Source of the DNA: Deltaproteobacteria bacterium UBA2385
GTDB lineage: Bacteria; Myxococcota_A; UBA796; UBA2385
Assembly: GCA_002343455.1 (NCBI GenBank)
Contig: DDSR01000093.1
Coordinates: 1 to 20,193, forward strand
DNA length: 20,193 nt
Direction of reading: 5' to 3'
A program made the translations under genes and the position numbers. The notes under the pieces were generated by a model that saw only the letters and a program-made list of their open reading frames with translations, did no database searches and had not been told where the DNA came from. The number at the start of each line of letters is the position of its first letter. The first letter of the stretch is position 1. Positions 13,101 to 19,907 of this stretch are shown piece by piece.

Positions 13101-15743
13101 GAGACGGTCCAGGGAGAGGACCTCGGACCACTCGCCGGCGGAGGAGGCCAGGCTGCGTTGGAGCTGGATGGCCGGCAGGAAGCCGGGCGAGATCTCGAGG
13201 CAGCGCCGCAGGAGCTCCAGCGAGACGGCGGGGTCGCCGCCCGCCTCGACCCGCACCCGGGCAGCCCGGTAGGCGAGGCTGACCATCTCGCTGCTGTCCC
13301 GAGTGGACTCGCTGGCGGTGGCGAGGACCTGGGCCAGGGCCGGCAGGTCGCCCTGGGCCTCCAGCAAGCGGATGAGGCTGTCCAGCGCCGGCTGGAAGTC
13401 GCCGGAGGTCTCCAGCGCCCGACGGTAGTAGTCGCGCGCCCGGTCGAGATCGCCCAGCCGATGCTCGCAGACCCCACCCGAGCGGTAGAGCTGGTTGGCC
13501 ACCGCCGAGGGCTCCTCGGTCAGGATGGCGCGCTGCTCGTACACGGAGATCAGCGCCTCCCAGTCCTGCTGCGCGCTGTAGACCCGCTCCAGGCCCTCCA
13601 TCGCCGGGAGGTAGCCGGGCGCCGCCTGGAGCACGCGCTCCCAGGCCTGGCGGGCACCCGCGAGATCCTTGAGGGGGCCCTCGCAGATCTCGCCCACCCG
13701 GTAGAGGGTGGCCACGACCTTGTTGGGGTCGTCCACCCGCCCCAGGGAGGCCTCGAGCATCGAGACCAGCTCGCGGTGCTGGCCGCTGCGGGCGAGCAGG
13801 GCCTCCGCCGAGTCGCGGGCGGGATCGGCCGCGGGGTCGGCCTCGAGGGCCGAGAGGTAGCTGGCGAGGGCCTCATCGGGCAGCGCCAGCTCGGCCTCCT
13901 GCACGCGCCCCAGCTCCAGCAGGACCCAGGCGCGCTCGGCTCCGGAGAGGGTCTCGGCCTCTTCCGCCAGCGAACGGGCCAGCGACGACCAGTCCCCCGC
14001 CTGGGCGAAGCTGGCCTGCAGCTCGGCACGCAAGGACGAGGGAAGGAGCTGCGAGGCCCCCTCGATCAGGCTGAGCAGGTCGGCCCCGGCCGAGCGGCCG
14101 GTGCGCAAGGCGCGGCCCAGCCAGAAGTCGCGATCGGCGCCATCGCTGAGCGCGGCCTTGGTGCGATACAGCTCGGTCAAGCGGACGAGGTCGCCCGCGG
14201 CGATGCTGAGGCGCTCGACGGCGAGGAAGGCGGGCGTGTAGCCGGGCTCGGCCGCCAGGGCTGAGCTGAAGGCGCGCAAGGCCGCGTCGCTGTCGCCGAT
14301 GCGCTCTTCGAAGAGGCGACCCAGCTCGACCCGGATCCGGGCGCTGCGCGGACCGGACAGCATCGCCGCCATGCGCTCCAGCACGCCGGCCAGCGCCGCC
14401 CAGTCCTGGCTGCGATGGTGGATCTCACGCAGCAGGCGCAGCGCAAACCAGTCGGTGGGGTCCTGGATCAGGGCCAGCTCGAGCAGCTCGGCGGCCTGCT
14501 CGGGTCGCCGGAGGCTGTTGCGCTCGACCAAGGCGGCGTCCTGGAGGGCCTCGGCGGCCAGGGGTCCGGAGCAGGCTCCTGCCCGCGTGACGAGGAGGTC
14601 GCGGAGCGCCTCGAACTCGCCCTTGCTGGCCATCACATCGGCTTGCAGCTTCAGGACCTCGGGATCCAGGATCCCTGCCCCGAGCGCCAGCCCGAAGAGG
14701 CGCTCGGCCTGGTCCCAGTCCCCCAGCCGCTCGAAGGCGACCCGTCCCGCGGCGGCGTAGAGCACCGCCTGCTCGGTTGAGCCCTGGCGCGCGGAGGCCT
14801 CTCGCTCCAAGCTGCGCAAGCACTCCGCCCAACGATCCGCGGCGTGGGCGGCCACGACCGAGGGGGCGGGACGCACGGCCTGGATGGCCGGACGTTCGGC
14901 CACGTCCAGCGGCGGCTGGCCGGCCTGGGCCTTGCGACGGGCATCGCGCTCGGCGCGGGCCAGCGCGACCTCGTCGGGCTGGACATCGTCGCTGGACTCG
15001 GCGCTGCGGGCGTGGCGGGGACGACGAAGGATCATCGTCGCGTCGGGCACGGCGCCGACGAAATCCTCTGCGGTGGCCTCTTCTTCGTCGGAGGCTGCGC
15101 CCGCGGGCGGCGTCTCTGCGGCGGGGGCCTCCTTCGATGGCGGGAGATCCTCGACCTCGGTCTCAGGATCGGGCCAGCCATCTTCCATGTCGGCGATGAT
15201 GGTCGGATTGTTGACCAGCCCCGAGAGCCGGATGCGCTCGGCAGCGCGCTCCGCGTCCATGAGGGCGACCCGCTCGGCGGCGGCGCGCTCGGCGGCAGCC
15301 TGCTCGGCGGTGGACTGCTCGGCCGCAGCGCGCTCGGCGGCGGCCTGCTCGGCGGCGGCCTGCTCGGCGGCGGCCTGCTCGGCGGCGGCCTGCTCGGCGG
15401 CGGCCTGCTCGGCGGCGGCCTGCTCGGCGGCGGCCTTCTCGGCAGCAGCCTTCTCGGCAGCGGCCTGCTCGGCGGCGAGCTTCTCGGCGGCGAGCTTCTC
15501 GGCAGCGGCCTTCTCGGCAGCGGCCTTTTCGGCAGCAGCCTTCTCGGCAGCGGCCTTCTCGGCAGCAGCCTTCTCGGCCGCAGCCTTCTCGGCCGCAGCC
15601 TGTTCGGCGGCGAGCTTCTCGGCGTCGGGGTCGACAGCGGGGGCTTCATCATCCCAGAAGGCCCCGGACTCGCCGTCGGCAAACCAGTCGTCGAATTCAC
15701 CCAGGCCGGCTTCGCCGCCCTCGTTCTTCTTCTTCGTGGCCAT
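10116..15743 (-). CDS. Giant TPR-repeat protein with alanine-rich pentad helix
   Basis: The protein has 1,875 residues. Residues 1-41 are acidic and aromatic ([18 protein letters not shown]). Residues 42-162 are about 24 pentads of the AAAE(K/Q/R) type, expected to form a long rigid helix. Residues 165-310 are an acidic, probably disordered linker. From about residue 315 to the end there are many degenerate TPR/HAT-like helical pairs of 34-38 residues, typically with A..LYR.G.....L.D...A...Y..AL...P and then GDW..L. TPR arrays are protein-binding scaffolds. I see no signal peptide, membrane segment or enzyme domain, so it is probably cytoplasmic, possibly in a gliding, secretion or cell-organisation complex as large TPR proteins are in myxobacteria. 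That role is inference. The start ATG at 15743 has only a distant GGAG. It leads an operon with the cysteine desulfurase gene, 13 bp downstream. Confidence 0.93.
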   Translation of the reverse strand: MATKKKNEGGEAGLGEFDDWFADGESGAFWDDEAPAVDPDAEKLAAEQAAAEKAAAEKAAAEKAAAEKAAAEKAAAEKAAAEKLAAEKLAAEQAAAEKAAAEKAAAEQAAAEQAAAEQAAAEQAAAEQAAAEQAAAERAAAEQSTAEQAAAERAAAERVALMDAERAAERIRLSGLVNNPTIIADMEDGWPDPETEVEDLPPSKEAPAAETPPAGAASDEEEATAEDFVGAVPDATMILRRPRHARSAESSDDVQPDEVALARAERDARRKAQAGQPPLDVAERPAIQAVRPAPSVVAAHAADRWAECLRSLEREASARQGSTEQAVLYAAAGRVAFERLGDWDQAERLFGLALGAGILDPEVLKLQADVMASKGEFEALRDLLVTRAGACSGPLAAEALQDAALVERNSLRRPEQAAELLELALIQDPTDWFALRLLREIHHRSQDWAALAGVLERMAAMLSGPRSARIRVELGRLFEERIGDSDAALRAFSSALAAEPGYTPAFLAVERLSIAAGDLVRLTELYRTKAALSDGADRDFWLGRALRTGRSAGADLLSLIEGASQLLPSSLRAELQASFAQAGDWSSLARSLAEEAETLSGAERAWVLLELGRVQEAELALPDEALASYLSALEADPAADPARDSAEALLARSGQHRELVSMLEASLGRVDDPNKVVATLYRVGEICEGPLKDLAGARQAWERVLQAAPGYLPAMEGLERVYSAQQDWEALISVYEQRAILTEEPSAVANQLYRSGGVCEHRLGDLDRARDYYRRALETSGDFQPALDSLIRLLEAQGDLPALAQVLATASESTRDSSEMVSLAYRAARVRVEAGGDPAVSLELLRRCLEISPGFLPAIQLQRSLASSAGEWSEVLSLDRLEADATVDVERRSWRLLSAARAANLAQGAASATAVLEEILDAQAEFAPALRALGQLAMAAGDAHAKVAVYQRVAFGTTDDAGRAEVSARIADLAVEAGDVVTAMNAVSEVIAAEGADRPLLALATLAEGANYWEEAQRALIARGDTKARVELARIQETWIEDPAAAARTWGELLAEDPTNVQAAAGLERCLSRAGRRDGLAQAHGVLADNVPDRPVAAVHALLAGHLNEAEGELDQGLHYYRLAFESRPVRGKAFDAMRRVLAQRKDVEGLRALFASLSSPAVADLASTFEECQAESEAVACYRELLADESVSPAQRLAWLARSEQSLAEVGDWKGLFETTGQRLELTTSPEERASIEARRRWILAEHLAESDEAWDLYRQLHEANPEDAEVLEALARIAGARGETRLAIQYLSGLAAGTTEPTSSARYQRRIAEAWLAVDDPTQAREALLRALDFEPRDLPSLHLLKELATRAEDWSGVVGALAREATVLEGEEQTACYREIARTWQDRIGNAAVARDGWRKVLEVAPEDSEALSRLLDLARAESAWGQVVEYGAQRVRQLHGEEQSALLFELGRVQLEKLHREDEAIRLLDAASRAEVPSLPAAQMLERLHSSRGQWDRVADTVIRQARVATGADRVALLLRAAEVRAETLHDRAGAAEAYAEVLADDPSNRKALRFRGDFLFEEGDLAGAVEAWMAMGDWEDELDLDDFDDRMDAALFSYRLGEALARQGRTEEAGERFRRALKFNGSHLPSLESLGPILMAREQWEEAAEIYRQILQLIGGQAEPERLCRTYANLGSIELRQGALDKAKKRFVRALELKSNDIPSLQGMAGVLFARKDWNNLLNVYNNVIYHAQEPADVVNAYLTKGFILDAKLSLPDKAAQHYEKSLAFNPAQPNSLLRLAELALRRQDWAEAGSLADRGLVLDDVEPGLRAGLLLAKAVAHGSVGDSGASGKALEEALAVDVSLVASLRADSSVEQVHQVLTQRLHADL
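15258..15620 (-). repeat. 15-bp coding repeat array (about 24 units)
   Basis: The plus strand shows ctcggcggcggcctg-type 15-bp units in an unbroken run, which encode the Ala-rich pentads of the TPR protein on the minus strand. Blocks of identical units (six Gln-type units at about 15340-15430, several Lys-type units at 15490-15600) show recent expansion by slippage or unequal crossing-over. Sites ctc/ttc and ggc/agc vary at synonymous positions, so the peptide is under selection. Unit number is likely to vary between strains. Confidence 0.9.
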
Positions 15744-15849
15744 TTCGAGCAGGGCTCCATTCGGGGTTCAGGTCGGGGCGCGGGCCGTCAAGCTGCCCGC
15801 TTACCCCACCAAGGGCGTACGCCTTGTCGGCAATCCCGCAGCGATGCCA

Positions 15850-15879
15850 TTCATAGCACCGGGGCCCGACCTCCATCAA
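15850..15879 (-). promoter_or_regulatory. Candidate sigma-70 promoter of the TPR gene
   Basis: On the minus strand, TTGATG (15879-15874) and TATGAA (15855-15850) are separated by 18 bp and lie about 107 bp upstream of the TPR start codon. Both hexamers are close to the primary-sigma consensus, which is uncommon in such GC-rich DNA. It predicts a 5' leader of roughly 100 bases. Confidence 0.45.
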
Positions 15880-15908
15880 GCGAAGCTCAGAAAGGAATGC
15901 GCCAAGTG

Positions 15909-15931
15909 TTGATCCCGCGCTTGATCCTGCG
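15909..15931. repeat. Direct repeat TTGATCCYGCG, two copies 12 bp apart
   Basis: TTGATCCCGCG (15909-15919) and TTGATCCTGCG (15921-15931) differ at one base and sit 12 bp apart centre to centre, close to one helical turn. They lie between the divergent TPR promoter and the epimerase gene. Such spacing is typical of tandem binding sites for a transcription factor. Confidence 0.5.
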
Positions 15932-15957
15932 GAGCATGCGGGCCCCCTCGCCGACCC

Positions 15958-15991
15958 GGAGAGGCCGATTGCCTTGGCCTCTCCCCAAGGC
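15958..15991 (+). promoter_or_regulatory. Overlapping hairpins in the epimerase gene leader
   Basis: Stem A pairs GGAGAGGCC (15958-15966) with GGCCTCTCC (15976-15984): nine perfect pairs with a 9-base loop. Stem B pairs GCCTTGG (15971-15977) with CCAAGGC (15985-15991): seven perfect pairs with a 7-base loop. They share bases, so both cannot form in full. They end 25 bases before the GTG start, and the GGAG ribosome site is at 16008-16011. The layout resembles a two-state attenuator or translation switch, or two operators if the DNA dyads matter. Which one applies is not known. Confidence 0.5.
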
Positions 15992-16016
15992 TACGACATT
16001 GCCCCCTGGAGCAACC

Positions 16017-16958
16017 GTGAAGATCCTTGTCACCGGCGGTGCCGGATTTGTGCCCTCCCACCTGTGCGAGCGGCTGCTCAACGACGGTCACGAGGTCGTG
16101 GCCGTGGACAACTTCGTCACCGGCCATCGTCGGAACCTGGCGGTGCTCGAGGCGTTTGGCCCTGGACGCTTCCAATTCGTCGAGGCGGACGTCTCTCGGG
16201 CCATCCCCGACGGCCTGGGCACCTTCGACCGGGTCTACCACATGGCCAGCCCGGCCAGCCCGATCGACTACGTCGAGCTGCCCTTCGAGACGCTCTATGT
16301 GGGCAGCGACGGGACGCGAAACGCCCTGGAGCTGGCCTGGAAGCAGGGGGCTCGCCTGCTGCTGGCCAGCACCAGCGAGGTCTACGGCGACCCCGCCGTC
16401 CATCCCCAGGTCGAGTCCTACTGGGGCAACGTCAACCCCATCGGGCCGCGGAGCGTCTACGACGAGGCCAAGCGCTACGCCGAGGCGTTGACGATGGCCT
16501 TCCATCGCTACCGGGGCGTGCAGACCCGCATCGTGCGGATCTTCAACACCTACGGCCCGCGGATGCGCGCCAACGACGGTCGGGTGATGCCGACCTTCAT
16601 CAACCAGGCCTTGCAGGGCGAGCCCCTCACGATCTTCGGCGACGGCTCCCAGACCCGCAGCTTCTGCTACGTGACCGACCTCGTCGACGGCATCATCCGC
16701 CTGATGGAGTCCGACCTCAGCGAGCCCTGCAACATCGGCAACCCGCAAGAGATGACCATGTCGGAGCTTGCCGGCTACATCAACCGCTTCACCGGGAGCG
16801 CCGGCGGGGTTGTGACCCGCCCGCTGCCGAAGGACGACCCCACCCGGCGCAAGCCGGACATCTCCCGCGCCCGCCAGCACCTCGACTGGCAGCCCGTCGT
16901 CAGCTTCGAGGACGGGGTCCGGGCCACCGTCGACTACTTCCGCGACCTGAAGGACTGA
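16017..16958 (+). CDS. UDP-glucuronate decarboxylase-like (UXS) extended SDR
   Basis: The 313-residue protein is of the NAD-dependent epimerase/dehydratase family. The best match by motif is UDP-xylose synthase, which converts UDP-glucuronate to UDP-xylose for surface polysaccharides. Visible are [12 protein letters not shown] (residues 5-16), the cofactor Asp in AVDNFVTG (31), ASPASPIDY (78-86), [11 protein letters not shown] with Glu121, [11 protein letters not shown] (136-146) and the catalytic Y148xxxK152 (YDEAK). The Glu-Tyr-Lys set and the VNPIGPRS motif are those of UXS enzymes. One oddity is Pro13 in place of the third Gly of the nucleotide loop. The start is a GTG at 16017 with GGAG five bases upstream. 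An in-frame ATG at 15898 would add about 40 residues not expected in the family. It stands alone and its stop is 3 bp from that of the convergent gene. Confidence 0.88.
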   Translation: MKILVTGGAGFVPSHLCERLLNDGHEVVAVDNFVTGHRRNLAVLEAFGPGRFQFVEADVSRAIPDGLGTFDRVYHMASPASPIDYVELPFETLYVGSDGTRNALELAWKQGARLLLASTSEVYGDPAVHPQVESYWGNVNPIGPRSVYDEAKRYAEALTMAFHRYRGVQTRIVRIFNTYGPRMRANDGRVMPTFINQALQGEPLTIFGDGSQTRSFCYVTDLVDGIIRLMESDLSEPCNIGNPQEMTMSELAGYINRFTGSAGGVVTRPLPKDDPTRRKPDISRARQHLDWQPVVSFEDGVRATVDYFRDLKD

Positions 16959-16961
16959 GCC

Positions 16962-18380
16962 TCAGCGCAGGTGGAAGCCCACCCCCGCCGAGATCACCAG
17001 CAGCTGCCCGACCCCGCGGAACTGAGCGGGAGTCTGCTGCAGCAGGCCGTCATCGACGACCTTGGGGCCGGTCGGTGAGACCACCCAGGTCCACGGCAGC
17101 TCGATAAAGCCGTAGGTCCCACGGGGGGCGTCGAAGGCCAGCCCCCCGCCGATGGTCGGGCCCAGGCCGACGCCACCGCTGGCCTCCGGGTAGTCGACGA
17201 AGTCCAGGTCGGGGACCTCGAAGCCGTCGTAGAACCGCAGGTTCAGGCCGGCCAGCGCGTAGGGCTTGAGGATGCCCGTCGCGCGCGGGTACAGGCGCAC
17301 CCGCGGCTCGAGGTAGCCCAGGACCGCCGAGACCGGGTCGTAGGCGACCGAGTCCTCGTCCAGGAACAGGTCGCTCCCGTCGGGGTTCCCGCCGGCCTCC
17401 CAGGTCTCCCAGCCCGTCGTCAGCTCCTTCTGGCCCAGCTGCACGCCCGCCAGGGCCGAGATGTCCACCCACCAGGCGGGCTGGTAGCCCAGGGCGATCC
17501 CGCCCGCGAAGCCGCTGCTGTTGAGGAAGCTCTGGTAGGTGTACAGGTTGCGCTCGGACCAGGCGTTTCCCGACTCGTCGTAGAGCCCGACCCGGGTGTC
17601 GAAGCGGCGATCCAGGTCGCCAAAGACGGCTCCGCCCCGCAGCTCGACCACTACGGCGGGGCTGCGCACCCGGGCCTGGGCCGACCACTCCTCCGCCTCC
17701 AGCCCGCTCTCCTCGAGCTGGCGGAGGGCGTAGCGGGGGAGGTCGAGCCGCTCCAGCTCTTCGGTCGTGGGGCCATCCAGGGGCGCGCTCGAGGTCGCGC
17801 GGCGCCCCGAGGACGACCGCTCGGAGGCGTCGACCCCTCGGGAAGAGCCCTCGTTCAGCCGCCCATAGCGCTCCTCTACGACCCCCACAGAGGGCCGCTC
17901 CACCTGCGGCGGCGGGGCGACGGCCGGCGCCAGCTCATCGGCCAGGAGCAGCAGCAGCTCTCCTGCCTGGGCGGGCGCGACCCGCTCGTCGAGCACCCGC
18001 GTCGCCCGGGAGCTTCGGTCCGCGTAGACCAGCACGCGCACATGGATCAGCGAGCCGTCGCGCCCGACCCGCCCGACCACCGCCGTGCGGGCCTCCACCA
18101 GCGCCCAGAGCGAGACCGGGCAGGCCACGTCGTCGGCGCAGGAGTCCGCCGCCTCGCCGACCCGGTCGGAGAGCTCCTCGCCCGAGAGGACCCGCAGGCC
18201 GCGATCCTCCAGCGCCATGCGGGCGAGGTTGGTGAGGTCGTCGGCCAGGGCGAAGTCCCCCAAGGTCGCCGGCGTGAAGTCCGGGAGGACGATCTCCTGC
18301 GCCCCGGCCGGCCGGGACCCGACCAGGAGGAGCGCGATCAGGGCGGGGAGGGCAGGAATTGAGCGGCAGACGCGATGCAT
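16962..18380 (-). CDS. Exported protein, probable outer-membrane beta barrel
   Basis: This 472-residue protein is of no family I can name. A signal peptide is clear: basic MHRVCR, a hydrophobic stretch to V20, and an AGA cleavage site after about A27. Residues 28-155 form an alpha/beta domain (IVLPDFTPATL, RVLSGEELSDRVG, TAVVGRVGRDG, HVRVLVYADRS) with a Cys pair in CADDVACPVSL. It resembles the periplasmic domain of myxobacterial proteins that measure a named value across subunits. Residues 160-230 are a Ser/Glu-rich linker. From about 245 onward, alternating aromatic/Gly strands (VVELRGGAVFGDL, GIALGYQPAWWVD, PYALAGLNLRFYDGF, ending GVGFHLR) fit a beta barrel. The final strand ends in LR, not the classical Phe. 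The start ATG at 18380 fits the signal peptide. The gene is divergent from the tRNA-Thr gene. Confidence 0.75.
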   Translation of the reverse strand: MHRVCRSIPALPALIALLLVGSRPAGAQEIVLPDFTPATLGDFALADDLTNLARMALEDRGLRVLSGEELSDRVGEAADSCADDVACPVSLWALVEARTAVVGRVGRDGSLIHVRVLVYADRSSRATRVLDERVAPAQAGELLLLLADELAPAVAPPPQVERPSVGVVEERYGRLNEGSSRGVDASERSSSGRRATSSAPLDGPTTEELERLDLPRYALRQLEESGLEAEEWSAQARVRSPAVVVELRGGAVFGDLDRRFDTRVGLYDESGNAWSERNLYTYQSFLNSSGFAGGIALGYQPAWWVDISALAGVQLGQKELTTGWETWEAGGNPDGSDLFLDEDSVAYDPVSAVLGYLEPRVRLYPRATGILKPYALAGLNLRFYDGFEVPDLDFVDYPEASGGVGLGPTIGGGLAFDAPRGTYGFIELPWTWVVSPTGPKVVDDGLLQQTPAQFRGVGQLLVISAGVGFHLR

Positions 18381-18394
18381 CGTGCAGAGATCCG

Positions 18395-18421
18395 TTGACA
18401 GGTGAGCATGGTATCCATAAG
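18395..18421 (+). promoter_or_regulatory. Candidate promoter of tRNA-Thr
   Basis: A perfect -35 hexamer TTGACA (18395-18400) is followed after 15 bp by CATAAG (18416-18421), 4 of 6 matches to the -10 consensus. Transcription would start at about 18428, a few bases before the mature tRNA at 18434. The spacing is a little short. The position and the perfect -35 support it. Confidence 0.55.
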
Positions 18422-18433
18422 CGAGGCGGCGTC

Positions 18434-18509
18434 GCCGAGATAGCTCAGTTGGTAGAGCAGCTGATTCGTAATCAGCAGGTCGTCGGTTCAAGTCCGATTC
18501 TCGGCTCCA
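18434..18509 (+). tRNA. tRNA-Thr (anticodon CGT)
   Basis: The 76-base gene folds into a full cloverleaf. Acceptor arms GCCGAGA and TCTCGGC pair perfectly. The D arm is GCTC/GAGC. The anticodon stem GCTGA/TCAGC carries the loop TTCGTAA, with anticodon CGT at 34-36, reading ACG. The T arm is GTCGG-TTCAAGT-CCGAT, with one G-T pair at its end. CCA is encoded (18507-18509) and the discriminator base is T, whereas many bacterial tRNA-Thr have A. ACG is a common Thr codon in GC-rich genomes. Bases 18488-18509 also lie antisense to the end of the SDR gene. Confidence 0.97.
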
Positions 18510-19351
18510 GTCTTCTCCTGCCCATCCGCCTTGTCGACGTGTGGCAGCCGCCGCCGGGCCAGGCGGCCCAGCCCGCTCCACAGCCCGCGCAGCAGCCAGC
18601 GGGGACTCAGCCGGCCCAGGCTGATCCCCACCCAGGCCCAGAATCCGGGCACGCAGAGCGCCCGGTCGCGGTCCAGCGCGGCGAGCGCAGCGCGAGCGCA
18701 GGCCTCGGCCTGCAGCTCGATGAAGCCGGGCACCGACTGGCCGGTGGGGTTTCCGGCGACCGACTCGAATTCGGTCCTCACCGGGCCGGGGCAGACCTGG
18801 GTCAGGCAAACCGCGGTGCCGGCCAGCTCACAGCGCAGGGACTCGGACCAGGCCGTCATGTAGTGCTTGGTGCCCGCGTAGGCTGCCGCGGCGGGCATCC
18901 AGGTGAGCCCGAAGCCGCTGGAGATGTTGAGGATGGCGCCCCTGTCGCGCCGAAGCATCTCCGGCAACAGGGCACGGGTGAGCACGGTCGGAGCGAGGAT
19001 GTTGACCTGGACCATCTCCACGTTCTTCTGTGGGTCGGAGACCTCGAAGAGCCCGATGTCGCCGAGGCCGGCGTTGTTGACCAGCAGGTCCACCGCACCA
19101 TGACGGGAGCGCATCGCCTCGGCAAGCCGCTCGACGGCACCAAGGTCGCACAGGTCGCAGCCCTCGACCTCAACCCGCAAGCCGGGATGGCTCGCCTGGA
19201 GCGAGGCCGCGAGCTGAGTGAGGCGATCGACCCGTCGGGCGACCAGGACCAGGGCGCCGCAGCGCGGTGCCAGGAGCAGCGCCAAGGCCTGGCCAATGCC
19301 CGAAGACGCGCCGGTGATCAGGGCGACCGCGAAGTCGGGAGGGGCAGACAT
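18488..19351 (-). CDS. Classical short-chain dehydrogenase/reductase
   Basis: This 287-residue classical SDR has TGASSGIG at residues 13-20 (dinucleotide binding), NNAG at 92-95, the catalytic Ser in LNISSGFG (144/145) and the catalytic Tyr-Lys pair Y158xxxK162 (YAGTK). CPGPVRTEF (188-196) lines the cofactor pocket. The Arg pair in ARR after strand 2 points to NADP(H). The substrate is unknown. A C-terminal extension of about 45 residues, with one hydrophobic stretch (WAWVGISLGRL) and a basic patch (RLARRRLPHVDK), may tether it to a membrane, as in DHRS7-like enzymes. The start is the ATG at 19351, just before the Rossmann fold. There is little Shine-Dalgarno signal. Its last seven codons, including the stop, are antisense to the 3' end of tRNA-Thr. 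It is divergent from the TerB-like gene. Confidence 0.9.
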   Translation of the reverse strand: MSAPPDFAVALITGASSGIGQALALLLAPRCGALVLVARRVDRLTQLAASLQASHPGLRVEVEGCDLCDLGAVERLAEAMRSRHGAVDLLVNNAGLGDIGLFEVSDPQKNVEMVQVNILAPTVLTRALLPEMLRRDRGAILNISSGFGLTWMPAAAAYAGTKHYMTAWSESLRCELAGTAVCLTQVCPGPVRTEFESVAGNPTGQSVPGFIELQAEACARAALAALDRDRALCVPGFWAWVGISLGRLSPRWLLRGLWSGLGRLARRRLPHVDKADGQEKTGAENRT

Positions 19352-19355
19352 CCCA

Positions 19356-19407
19356 GGGGTGTATCTAGAAACCCCGGGGGGGGCTGGGGCGGCGGGTGGC
19401 AGCCGCC
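19356..19407. promoter_or_regulatory. Inverted repeats in the SDR/TerB-like divergent region
   Basis: Between the divergent starts (19351 and 19452) are two symmetric elements. GGGGT-N10-ACCCC (19356-19375) contains TCTAGA and lies a few bases from the SDR start codon. GGCGGC-N8-GCCGCC (19388-19407) is a GC-rich 6-bp stem. The first includes the only AT-rich bases of the region and could be an operator or overlap the SDR -10 element. The second may be chance at this composition. Confidence 0.3.
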
Positions 19408-19451
19408 GGGCGCACTCGGGTAGGAAGTACGCCCCAATCCGGAGCTTCCCC

Positions 19452-19904
19452 ATGACCTCGCCCCTCTCCCCTCCCCCCGTCGAGCTCGACGCCGAAGCCG
19501 GTCGGGCCATCGCCGAGGCGATGCGCCAGGTGGCTGCCCTCGAGGGCAACCATCCCCGCGAGCTGGCCCTGATCGCCGAGTTCGAGCGGGAGCTCCCTGG
19601 CGAGGCGGTCTCCGAGATCCGCTTCGACGCCCTTCACAGCCCCGAGCTGCGGGCCACCTTCGTCCACAGCGTCGTGCTGGTGGCCTTCGCCGACGGCAGC
19701 TTCAGCCAGGCCGAGGGCGACCTGATCCGAAGCTGGCTGCCCATGCTCGGCATGAGCGACGCCGACCTCGCCGACGCCACCCGCCAGGTCGCCAGCGTCC
19801 TGCTGTCCAGCTTCGCTGGCGTGCGTCAGTACCGCGACCAGATCGTCAGCGTCGGTCGAGACCTGGGCTTGGAAGACCAGGCCATCGACTCGATCCTGGG
19901 CTAG
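19452..19904 (+). CDS. TerB-like domain protein
   Basis: The 150-residue, all-helical, acidic protein has a central motif VVLVAFADGSFSQAEGDLIR followed by SWLPMLGMSD at about residues 75-104. This DG....E...IR...LGL pattern is that of the TerB/DjlA-N-like helical domain. TerB proteins occur in tellurite and other stress systems and as accessory domains in signalling, and the single-domain form here has no assigned function. I see no signal peptide or membrane segment. The ATG at 19452 is chosen because GGAG (19441-19444) lies seven bases upstream. It is divergent from the SDR gene. The stop codon is 3 bp from that of the convergent partial gene at the right edge. Confidence 0.7.
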   Translation: MTSPLSPPPVELDAEAGRAIAEAMRQVAALEGNHPRELALIAEFERELPGEAVSEIRFDALHSPELRATFVHSVVLVAFADGSFSQAEGDLIRSWLPMLGMSDADLADATRQVASVLLSSFAGVRQYRDQIVSVGRDLGLEDQAIDSILG

Positions 19905-19907
19905 GCG

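Noticed and set aside
10128..14264. Very long open frame on the plus strand, antisense to the TPR gene
   Set aside because: Its composition is Gln/Gly/Ala-rich without family motifs, and it is the usual by-product of codon bias on the opposite strand in GC-rich DNA. The minus-strand frame has clear TPR pattern.
15258..15620. Repeat array that could be read as CRISPR-like
   Set aside because: The units are 15 bp, contiguous and without spacers, and encode an in-frame pentapeptide repeat. No cas genes are nearby.
15898..16016. N-terminal extension of the UXS-like protein from the ATG at 15898
   Set aside because: The added ~40 residues are Arg/Pro-rich with no family match, the ATG lies directly on the AAAGGA so spacing is poor, and the GTG at 16017 has a well-placed GGAG. 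I keep it only as a possible leader.
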